64,000 bases of DNA from Powellomyces hirtus (Eukaryota > Chytridiomycota > Chytridiomycetes > Spizellomycetales > Powellomycetaceae): the NCBI GenBank assembly GCA_025526995.1, contig JAHLKG010000019.1, forward strand, positions 372,001 through 436,000, read 5' to 3'. Position 1 is the stretch's first letter. Each line of letters opens with the position of its first letter. The position numbers and the translations under genes are program-made. Under the pieces are notes generated by a model. That model saw only the letters and a program-made list of their open reading frames with translations, made no database searches and had not been told where the DNA came from. This document shows positions 25,345-35,443 of the stretch, piece after piece.

Positions 25345-28300
25345 ATGAAAGAACACGACGCTGTGGCCGCCGTCTCTGACGTATCAGAAGTATTGGCCTC
25401 TCTGCCGGTGTCGTCTCAGCTGGACCTTGTTGAGCTACTTGTTCGGAGAACAGCACTGCGAAACGACTCGAGAAATGACTCAGGACCCAGTGGGACAAAC
25501 GGTCCCACGGGGACGTTGAAACCGCGGCGGCGGAGCGAAGGCCCATGGGACAAAGTTGCTCTGGCTATTGAGCGGGCTCGGGAGGAAGTGGAAAACCAGG
25601 GACGACCTTCCTTTAACAACGACAATCCACCGAGGTCCACGTCGCTTCAGCGTCCAATGTTGTCTGAATCGACAGCGTCGGTGCGGATCCCAGAAGAGGT
25701 CCGCCCAATCATAGACATCTTACACAAACTGCAGGAATTTCAAGCAGCTGGACTGTTTGCAAACCTTAATATCAAAGCCGAGCTGGACTCGAACATTGAA
25801 AACACTATCATCACGAACGCTACCAGCAGACTGGATCCACAACAATTAATAACACCTCATCAACCGCAATCGACAACCCAACAACCATTCCGAGTGGTCA
25901 GAGAACAGATTCTTACTATATTGCTCCACGCACCCGTAGTAATGCTCCGACCCAGTCCTCCCACCCTTCCCAACCAGGTCCCGAAACCCGACGATCCTCA
26001 TTCTCCCCTCGCCCTTGTTCTCAATGCATCATCTTCTCTTGCTGCCTTGATTGAGGCGATTGTCCTGGCACACAATGACCAAATTCTCTCTCGCCTGAAC
26101 AATCACCAGGGTCTGGAAGAATACCAACGTATCTCAGAATCGGTTTGGGAAGCCACCTCCGGCATCTTGAAGGACGTAAAGAAGCTGAAGGAGGGCCCAC
26201 CGGTCGGGGGGAGTTGGAGCCAGGCTCAGTATCTATACGCACACTTGATACAAATTTCGACGCAATTTGCTCTTGGCTTAGAGGCATATGTGGTTTTTGC
26301 CAACAATACGTTACCAAAGCTGGCCACTACTCTAAACGCCCGCAATATCGCCGGTCTTGCGGTAGTGTCGCCTCCAGACACTCCACCTGTTTCACGAACC
26401 CCAGGCGAAGCAACGCCAGCTTCGGAGGCTGTGCCCTCGGTCGCAGATCGCCTTCTGAAGCAAAAGTCACTCGGAGCACGGCTCATGCACCGGCTATCTC
26501 AACTGACTGACAATGGCGTCAAGAGGTCGTCGACAGGGAGCAATTCATCTGACGGCACGTCGGAAGGGTCGCAACCGACTCGCTTCAGTCGTCAAACCGA
26601 CATCAGTCCCGAACTTGCTTCAGACGCCGCCGCAATCAACAACATGCGCCGGCCAAACAGCTGGGACATCCCTCGCCGAGAAAGAAGCGTGGAAGCTCCG
26701 CGTCAAACCTTGTCGCCTTCCTCAGCGGCGCCGCATTTGCAGGTCGGAAGATCCAGTTTGGATGCCTTGCGACCGCGGACCGGAACGGACGGCGGCAAGG
26801 ATAACTCAGATGCGTCCGAACCACTTCCGAAGCGGTACTCGTCCCTTCCACCACCCACCCTGCCGGAGATATCTCGTGGACACTACAAAGCTGCACAATG
26901 GTTGATGGAGGTTTCCGAGTTTGAATCCGTAAGTCATTAGCGTGACGTTATCTTTCTTCTATGCGAACAACTGAGTGTTTACGATCATCTAAACAGAAGG
27001 CAAGCGCACGCGGCTCGTCCATCGGAATTCGATCGGCAGCTACATCACCTCCTAACTCCCCACCTATGTCTCCTCTCAGTCGAAGTGAAACCAGTCGCCG
27101 CCCCTCACCCTCACCCCAACTTCCCACCATTATCACCCCGTCGGAGTCTCTGTCTGAAATCACATTGCCTCGGAAGAAGAGGCACTCCCGGAACCTGTCG
27201 GATTCGTCCATCTCCTCCGCCAAAGTACGGCTTCTCCAAGCTGAATCATGGAAGATCAAGCTCCCAACTGATACTGATGGGGACTATGGATTGGGAGACA
27301 CTGATCGTTGGTCTCGGATGATGGACAATATCATCAAAGGAGAGTCAGACAGCCTATATAGTATCGAAGCGAATGATGGCGACGACCTGAAGCCGTCTGA
27401 CAGAATTGCTGGCGACTTCAAAGCACGCAAAAAGGACGCCGGCGCCAACACGGAGAAGCAACTCGGAACAAAAGTCGAGTCGACAGAGGCGGACGAAGCG
27501 TCGATACGGGAAAGGATTAGCAAGCATCGTTTCGAAAGTCTTAAAATCTTAGAATCGCGCGCATCCCATCGCATACCAATGTTCGACAGCACCGGCCGTC
27601 GCATTGGCGTTCTGGATCATGGCAGATTCGTTACGGGTGTGGACGACGACATGGATGTGACGGGGACCGAGTTCATCTCCGTTCGTGGAAACTTGTTGCG
27701 CCTCAGCGAAGATGGTAGCGATGTCCTTGTCATGGAAATGGTCAATGGCAAATTGCAAATCGTTGCCGGGACACTCGAGAAGCTTATCACTCGTCTGGCA
27801 GATGAAAACTTGCAGGATGCAGATTTTGTTGATATTTTCTTGGAGAACCATCCGTTTTATATCTCATCCCGCGATCTCCTAAGCAACCTCATTGCGCGCT
27901 TCTACGTGCAGCCACCTTCTGGCGCTGTGGTAGATGCCGAGACTGCCAAATGGCAACGCCCCATCCGCGTCAAAGTCATCGCCGTCCTCTCCCGCTGGGT
28001 CAAACTGCGTTTCGAGGATTTCGAAGCCGACGAACTTCTGCGCGATGCCCTTGACCGCTTTTTGGAAGAAATCGAGGTGGAAGAAGGCTTCCGAAATGAA
28101 GCTGACCGCATCCGCAGGGTCGCGACCGTCCAGGCCATGACCATTTGCAACCGCTCCCGCATGGCGCCGTTTGCAAGCGCGGCCCGTCTCCCCACCTGTC
28201 CATTCCCGACCACCCCAACCGCCCCGTTGTCCGAAACCTCACCGTTGCTGAACTTTGAGGCGAGACAGCTGGCAAGATACCTCACGGTCGCCGACGCTCG

Positions 28301-29666
28301 CGCTTTCAGGAGCATCACCATGTGCGACTTTGTCAGCAAGTTGAGAAACCGTGTGGATACTGAGAACGCGGTCCCAGCGACGAAGAGAACGCTTGGTAGA
28401 ATGGACTTGTTTGCACAGCGTTCTGACATGGTAGGTCAACGGAGTTCAGCACAACTCGCCACAGTTTTAGATAACTCCTTGCTCACTTTGATATGCATGC
28501 AGATCCGAAATTGGGTGACACTTGAACTTTGCACTCTCAGTCCACGCAAGCCTCGCCGCAAACTCCTTGAAAAGCTTATCCTCGTCGCCTATCATTGCCG
28601 CGCCCACGGCAACTTCCATACCTCACTCTTCATCCTCCTTGCCCTTCAATCCCCGCCCGTGCAGCGTCTCCGCCGCACCTGGGACGGTGTCTCTACACCC
28701 ACGATGGAGAAATTGAAAGTGCTGGAGAAACTGCTGGATGTCGGTGGAAACATGCGCGAACTGAGGCGAGCACTGGACAGCAGCAGCGGAGTTGGTGCGG
28801 ATGGTGAAACCGGTGGTGGTGCAGGAGGAGTGGTGCCCTTTTTGCCTCTGGTGATGAAAGATGCGACGTTCGTGGTGGAAGGAAATCCGGAATATGTCAA
28901 ACGGATGGAAGTCGTCCGTGAACTGACCAACGACCTCGACGATGACACCAATATCGGCAGAGCACGATCACCCTCTCCATCCCACCAAGGCCGACCACCT
29001 CTCCCTCTTACCTCCCCGCTCACCATCGACCCGCATGACCCGACCATCCAAGATTTGACTCCAGCCACGGCGCCCCCGCCTCTCGTCAATTTTGACAAGT
29101 ACAGGACACTCGCCGGCATCCTCGGCCGGTACATGGCCAATGTCGAACGATACACATGGGCCATCCATTTGCATGTGCCCTTGCCCAATAGTGTCAGCTC
29201 AGTCAGTCTCTTGCAGGCGGCCGCAGCCGCTGTCACGTCTCCACCTCCACCACTACTCAGCACCGCCACCAACCCGCACCTCTCCCATGGATCCAACTCA
29301 TCTTCTTCGTCGTCCGGAATGTACCCTCCACCCCTTCCCCCTATCACAACCACGTCGCTCCCAGTGACTGTCATACCGCCAGGCCCCGTCTCACCGGCAT
29401 CGATAACATTAACAGGAGGAGCACTGCCGATCACTCGCCCGGCAGCCACCATGATGGCGCCTCCTGTAGCAGCACTAACAACGGTACCACCCCCAACGGC
29501 GTCGGCAGTGGCTGGGCAAGGCGAACCGGAAATTGACGTCGACTTGAAGGATGTGGTTGAAATGAGACTCGCGTGGGCAGCGGATTCGGTCTTGGGTCCT
29601 GACGGAGCCTGGATGAAAATCGCGGCTGAATTGGCGGCGAGGTGCGCGGGCGAAGACGAGTCGTGA
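25345..29666 (+). CDS. CDC25-type Ras guanine nucleotide exchange factor
   Basis: Catalyses GDP release from a Ras-family GTPase. Exons 25345-26928, 26997-28430, 28503-29666 give 1393 aa. Residues ~748-890 (GNLLRLSEDG, then LIARFYVQPP) form the RasGEF N-terminal (REM) domain. Residues ~947-1225 are the catalytic domain (FEARQLARYLTVADARAF, LEKLILVAYHCRAHGNFHTS, MKDATFVVEGNPEYVK, LAGILGRYMANVERYTW). A Pro/Thr/Ser-rich insert interrupts it before the last helices. The N-terminal 700 aa hold a short helical start (SSQLDLVELLVRRTALRN) and Ser/Pro-rich linkers, with no SH3 domain seen. The second intron is 72 nt with no in-frame stop. Its closest neighbour upstream is a Ras-type GTPase, a plausible substrate. 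Confidence 0.93.
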
Positions 29667-29812
29667 GGAACAAGACAAAATTCGTCGGCGCCTGGGTGCA
29701 GCTGAGGTGAAGTGTTTGTTTGGGGATGTGTGAAATGAAGGGACTTGGGGAGTTTGCTGGCGTAGCAATAGACAAGCGTCTCGGGAGTGGCGTATAGGGC
29801 AGTAGTATAGAG

Positions 29813-29970
29813 TTTGGTAATTTGTGGTGATGGAGCCGGTAGTTCGCTTATTTTGGATAGTTTTTTTAGTTGACCTCATAAACATTTCTTATTTATCCTT
29901 TTTTTTTTGTGCGCCAATACATATGATCTTTCGGCTGCTATCTATTTGTGCAAGCAGTGGTTGTTGCTTG
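29813..29970 (+). repeat. Imperfect direct repeat, copy A
   Basis: About 160 bp, recognisable by AGTTGACCTCATA and TGTGCGCCAA and similar flanks, repeated at about 30788-30945. I estimate roughly three quarters identity by eye. It lies just after the RasGEF stop and before the MYND relic. Confidence 0.75.
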
Positions 29971-30692
29971 TGTGTCATATCTCCCCGCGGTGCAGGTCCG
30001 CCGGCTGCATACATTTGGGTTATTGATATCAGCTCATCTGTAAATGTACACCCGGGCTTTTCCATGAATTATCTTCGCTGGCGAGCCTTCACCTCCCTCG
30101 ACGATCAGCGGCGTGCCGACTGCGACTCTGTGATAGGCCAAACGAGTGACTCCGAATACCTCTACATACCTTGTGCGTACATGAGTGTAACGCTTTTGGG
30201 AGAAAAGTTTGAGGAACTATACGATATCCGTAATTGCAACCTGGATATGGTTGCGCAAGGGTTTGAGCAAAACCTGTTCGTGGAGGGCTGTATTGGCACG
30301 CTGTCTCATTGGCGAAAAACCAGCGCCTTGCAGGTATAGACCACGGTTGTCGACAGGGTCAAGTACTTTTGGGGTGGAGACAACAGACCCACACGCGCTG
30401 CTTGGGTGTCACAACTGTGGCAAGACCGAAACAACTGATCGCCAAGGACGCCCCAAACCTGTGCTTTTCTGCTCCGCTTGCTGGAATGTAGCTTACTGTG
30501 GTGAGTTTAATTCTATTAATCGCGAAGCAAGGTGGAATCTTAAGAAAATATAACTCTGGAATGGTTGTGCCAGATCGAGAATGTCAGAAACTCGATCGGA
30601 AAGCTCATAAGCCTGCCTGTCAATCGGAAGAGCTCAAGACGGACCTTCCGCCGTCGTTCCCGGAGATACCGAAAAAGAGAACTTGCTCTTGA
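29930..30692 (+). pseudogene. MYND zinc-finger gene relic
   Basis: A MYND finger can be read at 30406-30632: CHNCGKTETT, then VLFCSACWNVAYC, an intron (30502 to about 30572, GTGAGT...CCAG), then DRECQKLDRKAHKPAC. All Cys/His ligands are present. Upstream, plausible protein text (FEELYDIRNCNLDMVAQGFE) is in a different frame and meets a stop at 30337; a third frame is needed between 30330 and 30365. No GT-AG intron repairs both shifts. MYND fingers are protein-interaction modules. I read this as a decayed gene, though sequencing error cannot be excluded. Confidence 0.6.
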
Positions 30693-30787
30693 GATGTTTC
30701 GCATGTGGCAGCCGCGGCTCTTGCCTGAAAATTTCGCCGAGGGAAAAGCCTGAAGGTCATGTGAGAAGACTCTTGCGGGTAGCCGGG

Positions 30788-30945
30788 ATTGGGTAATTTG
30801 CGGTGATAGGGTTGGTTGTTCGGTCTTTTAGCATAACTTTTACAAAGTTGACCTCATAGACTTCTCTTTAGGGATTTTACCCCTGTGCGCCAAATGCATA
30901 CGATTTTCTGGCGGCCTATTTATTCGTGCCAGCAATGGTCGGTAT
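30788..30945 (+). repeat. Imperfect direct repeat, copy B
   Basis: Second copy of the 29813-29970 repeat, about 975 bp downstream in the same orientation. The two copies bracket the MYND relic. Sequence beyond the repeat does not align well between copies. Confidence 0.75.
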
Positions 30946-31459
30946 CTGGTTGTGCACAGCTTGCAGTAGATTTTTGAATGATGCGATTATTGAGGTTGTC
31001 CACAATCCACGCATATCGCCATCGCTCCCCTGGCAGCGAGGAGAGTCCTGGCATCCATTTTATTACGTCGATGCATATGTTCAAGAGCAACACACTTGGC
31101 CCCTTCTTTCTTTATACGGTTTTCACATGGGAAGTGACCATTATGAAGAAACGAAGTTTGGAAGTTGCTTCAGCAGGCGCCAAGAAATGCATGATTCCAA
31201 GGAAGTGTCCAACAAGCTGGCCAACCAGTGAAGAATGACAGCAGGACGCTTCGACGCCAAGCCACGCGTACCGCGCTATTCAAGCCACATTTGACAGGAC
31301 AATTGACAGGTTTTGATGACGAGCGCCTTAATGGTTGTTTTTTGATTTGCCCTGAAACCAAACTGATGCTGTCTTGTGCCCTGCCTTTGTTACTCCTGTC
31401 ACCCGTCGTCTCCGTGCTCTGTAGCCGCTGAATCCTCCATTCTATCTTTCATGAAACGT

Positions 31460-31854
31460 TAACGAAGGAAGGCACAAGGAAGGCTGCCGAACAGGCAAAG
31501 AAGCTACAAACCGCGGGGCCCAGTAAAGCTCATCAAGAACACACTGATTAACAAATTATAGATGAGGTCCTCGCAAAAGGCCTCCGACTTTACTGTCCTT
31601 CGACAACTCTTGCGGCCCAGAAATGCATGCAGGTCTTTCTTCTTCGGGGTTTTAACTCGATACCCGATCTCCCTCAACTTGTTGCGTCGCTGGACGGCTC
31701 CAATTTCGAATTCTTGCTCAAAGACTCGGGGCCCTTCAAGCAGAAGGAGACTGGACGAGAGTTTATAGCGCCTGAGCTGACACTGGATAACTTGATGGAT
31801 GGGGATAACTTTCGTGAAATGACAGTGAGGGTTGCATTTACAATCAATTCTTAA
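31460..31854 (+). pseudogene. Coding fragment of unknown family
   Basis: From 31562 a frame reads protein-like text (IDEVLAKGLRLYCPSTTL, then LPQLVASLDGSNFEFLL and FIAPELTLDNLMDGDNF) to a stop at 31854. Just upstream the same style continues (KAAEQAKKLQTAGPSKAHQ) but with an in-frame TAA at about 31548. No start or splice site fits well. It may be the 3' end of the decayed MYND gene, as such genes often carry a C-terminal domain of this kind, but that is inference. Confidence 0.4.
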
Positions 31855-32963
31855 GTTGAGGATCAATCTTTCACTTTGATGCGTCATTGTCTCAGTTTAC
31901 TCTCATGTTCACATCCATCTTTTGCTTCTGCAAAAAGCTCAACTCTTCACTTTTTTGCAGAAAGTTCAAAGTGGCATGTGGCTGCTTAGCCGTGATTCAT
32001 GGGCGCGGCTGCCCTACCGCTTTCTGGAATCATCTTATCTTGGCAGAGTTGGAAGATCGCGCTCCACGCGCCTCTTATTGGTAGAGTATTGATAGAGTAT
32101 CGGTACCTTCCGCTGATAGCCCGGAGGCGAAAAGTGGTTAGCACCGAAGTGAAAGGAAATGATATAGCACCTCTTAATATCTTTGTTCACACCAATTGTC
32201 CTCTCCTCCAATGGGATATCTCAATCATCATGTCAGGAAATGGCACAGATACCCTCTTGGTCTCGCAGGCCGAGCTAGAAGGAAATCTCCGTTATGTACT
32301 GAACGTGCCGAGCGTTGACAGTCTAGGTGAGCTGGAAACTATTCTTATCGGTTTAGTCAAGAAAATCATGTTGACCGTCGCAGTGGAGTTTTGGTTGAGC
32401 AGCGTCAATATTCGTCCATTCCTTAATCTTGGCAGCGACATCACCCAGTACTCCTGATGATGAAGTGCCGGTTAGTGGCGCCGCCATCGGCGTATCTAGT
32501 GGTGCGCTTATAGACTGGCTCGCCCAGCTTAACCACAAAACGACCATACGATTGTTCAGCGTCTGAACTGAATCTGCTCCTATGCATGTGGCACCGCGTC
32601 GGTCTGTTGAACCAAATTTCCTCTCATGTCGCTTAAGCTTGAGCGTATGCATAAAATGAATCAAAACGAATATGTCAGTGCTTGTAGTAAGTGTAAGGGG
32701 TAGCGTGGGCAAATGTTCGATTTCACGAGAACGCGCTTGAAGCGGAATACGCGTGAAAGTTACGCTCGCTCTTCTTCCCACGGCGGTTGGTCGAGCGGAC
32801 ATTTTCATCTTCTTGCGACTTGGCGAAAAACATTCAAACGAATTAGACAGATAAATTAACATAGACCCTTAATTAGCTATTACAGCGCTGCATCCCCATT
32901 GCTTTTCAACAAGTGTACCCCCATTCATTACTTTTTCGTTCGTATCGGCGGCCGACGGAACTC
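31855..32963. other. Region of ambiguous ORFs between relic block and oxidoreductase
   Basis: Two overlapping ORFs on opposite strands (31999-32457 plus, 152 codons; 32353-32862 minus, 169 codons) each have some protein-like text but no recognisable domain and no clear splice partners. I do not call either as a gene. The right end must contain the oxidoreductase promoter. Confidence 0.35.
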
Positions 32964-34681
32964 ATGACCGCTATTGCTGTAGGCGCCGCCGTGAAGGCAG
33001 CGCAAAAGGTTGTATCCCTCGCCGTTGTGGGAGCAGGGGAGCGTGGAAAGGTATTATGCAGCAGGCTTTGCTATATTGCAATATATCAAGAGAAAAAGTC
33101 TTCAGGTCACTGCAATTCGTCCGTGGGACATTCTCTGACTTTCTTTTTTCCGTCCAAAGATCTACGCGCACTTCGCCTTGGACAACCCGCATCTTCTCCG
33201 CATTACCGGACTTGCTGAACCCTCACTCCGGCGTCGTGGCCTCTTTACCGCACAACACACGGCCATTCCCCCGCAACATGTGTTTCACGACTGGCGTGCG
33301 ATGGCCGCGCACCGCCCGAGGATTGCAGACGCCGTGGCGATTTGCTCGCTGGACCCAACCCACGCTGATGCGGTGGTCGAGTTTGCAAAGGCCGGATACC
33401 ACGTCCTGTGTGAGAAACCGATGGCAGTCACAGTCGCGGATTGTAAACGTATCGTGGAGGCGGTGGAACGCGCGGGCGTGATCTTTGCGGTATGGGTTGT
33501 ATGCAGAGAGAAACGGGATGTCAAGTACGTTTTGAGTAATTTGTTTAATTATTTTGTCTAGGTGTGCCACGTGCTGCGGTATAGTCCGTACAACCGCGCT
33601 TTGAAGCGACTCATTGACACGAAAGCCATCGGGGAGATTGTGAATATTGTCCATGTAGAGCCGGTGGGATGGTGGCATTTCGCGCACTCGTATGTGCGTG
33701 GGAATTGGGCCCGGGAGGATCATGCCACGTTTTCCCTGATGGCCAAATCTTGCCAGTAAGTGAAACTTGGCCGGGGCAAACACCGCATGTGTGATTTTCT
33801 TATGTTGCTCTATGCACGACTTTAGCGATCTTGATATCCTGTGCCACTACGTGGGCCACGACCGCCCACCGCAGCGGGTGCACAGTTTCGGCAGTCTCTC
33901 CCATTTCCGCCGAGACCAAAAGCCCGCCGAAGCTGGCACCGCGACCCGCTGCATCGAATGCGCACATGAGCCCAACTGCCCGTACTCTGCACCCCGATTG
34001 TACCTCGACAAAAGCCGGCAAGACGAACGCGGATGGCCTGCGTCGGTCCTGGTCGCTCGGACACCCCCAAGCACTCCGTCCCGCGAGCAACAGCTTGAGC
34101 GCCCATCACTTCCCTCCTCCGAAGTCGAGCTGGTTGAGGACATTGAAAGCATTACCACGGCCCTTGAAACGGGCAACTATGGCCGCTGCGTGTACGAATC
34201 CGATAATGACGTGTGCGATCACCAAGTCGTCAATGTCGAGTTTTCCAATGGCGTCACGGCCAGCTTCACTATGGTCGCCTTCACCACCGAGATCTGTGAA
34301 CGCCAAACCCGCATTCATGGAACCCGCGGCATGATCGTCGGCGATTCCAACGATCTTCGCGTCACGGACTTTGCCTCTGGCAAAACTACAACCATCAACC
34401 CACCAGAAGACAACTCTGTCAATGGGGGATCCTCTGGGCACGGCGGAGGCGATTATGGACTAGTCAACACGTTTGTCAAGGCTGTCGCCAACAACGATCA
34501 GGCCATACTCGGATGCGATCCCCGAGACGCCCTCATGTCCCACATACTCGTGTTTGCGGCTGAACATGCGCGCAAATCCAAAACGGTTGTTGAGTTGGCT
34601 GAATTTGGAAAGGAAATGAACTGCTGGCCGGAGGGTATACGCACCGAATCGGAAAAGCGCACTACTCCCCGTGTGATCTGA
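32964..34681 (+). CDS. Gfo/Idh/MocA-family oxidoreductase
   Basis: NAD(P)-dependent dehydrogenase acting on a sugar, cyclitol or similar polyol. Exons 32964-33050, 33160-33489, 33562-33755, 33826-34681 give 488 aa. The Rossmann start is VVGAGERGKIYAHFAL. The family signature CEKPMAVT carries the catalytic Lys. The C-terminal alpha/beta domain includes HDLDILCHYVG and the substrate-binding region GDYGLVNTFVKA. A Cys-rich stretch (CIECAHEPNCPY) in the middle is seen in some fungal members. There is no signal peptide, so cytosolic. The substrate cannot be deduced. The second acceptor (TTTTGTCTAG) creates an in-frame stop if the intron is kept, so splicing is required. Confidence 0.9.
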
Positions 34682-35074
34682 GGACATATTTTAAGAGGTA
34701 TTGCTTATATACTGGACTGACGGTAGCTCTGGACAATTATTTTACATAGCCCCCACGTGAACTTCTAATCTTACCTATACGATATTTGAGACACACTCTG
34801 CTGTTCTTAATTTTAGTTATTCTTACAATACACATAATGCACGTGCGTGGAAAGTTGCCTTCAAAACCCCATGGAGCGCTATTGAGCCGCCTTGAGCACC
34901 CTTGATGGTTTCTGCATAGGTAGCGGGAACCGGACTTGATCCCCCGGCCGCTTGTTGCCTACTGTCACAGACGAGCACGAAAGAAATCTGAACAGCAGTT
35001 TATTATTTGCTCTACGGTATGGATTTGGAGGACGTCAGGCGTTTTAAAAAAAAGATCAAAAAAATGCTTTCATG
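34682..35074. other. Spacer between oxidoreductase and tRNA-Phe
   Basis: 393 bp, AT-richer than its surroundings. It contains the oxidoreductase 3' UTR and, at the right end, T-runs (on the minus strand) that terminate the tRNA gene. Confidence 0.55.
35041..35072 (-). terminator. RNA polymerase III terminator of tRNA-Phe
   Basis: On the minus strand, just after the tRNA 3' end, come two runs of 7 and 8 T residues separated by GATC, typical Pol III termination signals with a backup. Confidence 0.8.
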
Positions 35075-35147
35075 TGCTCCCTTCGCGGATTGAACGCGAG
35101 ACCTTTAGATCTTCAGTCTAACGCTCTCCCAACTGAGCTAAGGAAGC
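35075..35147 (-). tRNA. tRNA-Phe (anticodon GAA)
   Basis: A 73-nt cloverleaf on the minus strand. The 7-bp acceptor stem (GCTTCCT with AGGGAGC, one G-U pair), D-stem GCTC/GAGC, 5-bp anticodon stem TTAGA/TCTAA, loop CTGAAGA with anticodon GAA, and T-stem TCGCG/CGCGA with loop TTCAATC are all complete. No intron; CCA is not encoded. A box (TAGCTCAGTTGG) and B box (GTTCAATCC) are intact. Confidence 0.98.
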
Positions 35148-35443
35148 TGATATATTTTGGGTTGAATTGTTCACATTGAACCCTAAGGGTTTCGGACGAT
35201 GGCCACACAGAATCACTTTTGCTCGGCAGTTCTCTGCAAATGTCATAGATGTCAAAAGTTGAATCCTGATATCATTCTGTAATTACAAACTATTTGTACA
35301 AAGGTGCGCTGCGTGGAATGGGGTAAGGGAATATGCATGTAGACTCTGCGCCAGGGCCGGGTAGCATGGGGCAAGAGTGCGTTGCGTCGGGGCATGTGGG
35401 GGAATACAAGAAGAGGGCCAAAAAAAAATATAGAAGCGAGTAA

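Noticed and set aside
30334..30386. 53-nt intron (GTATAG...ACAACAG) that would rescue the MYND gene frame
   Set aside because: After removal the downstream exon is in the wrong frame for the MYND finger, and the donor is weak. The shorter acceptor at 30356 gives a 23-nt intron, which is too short.
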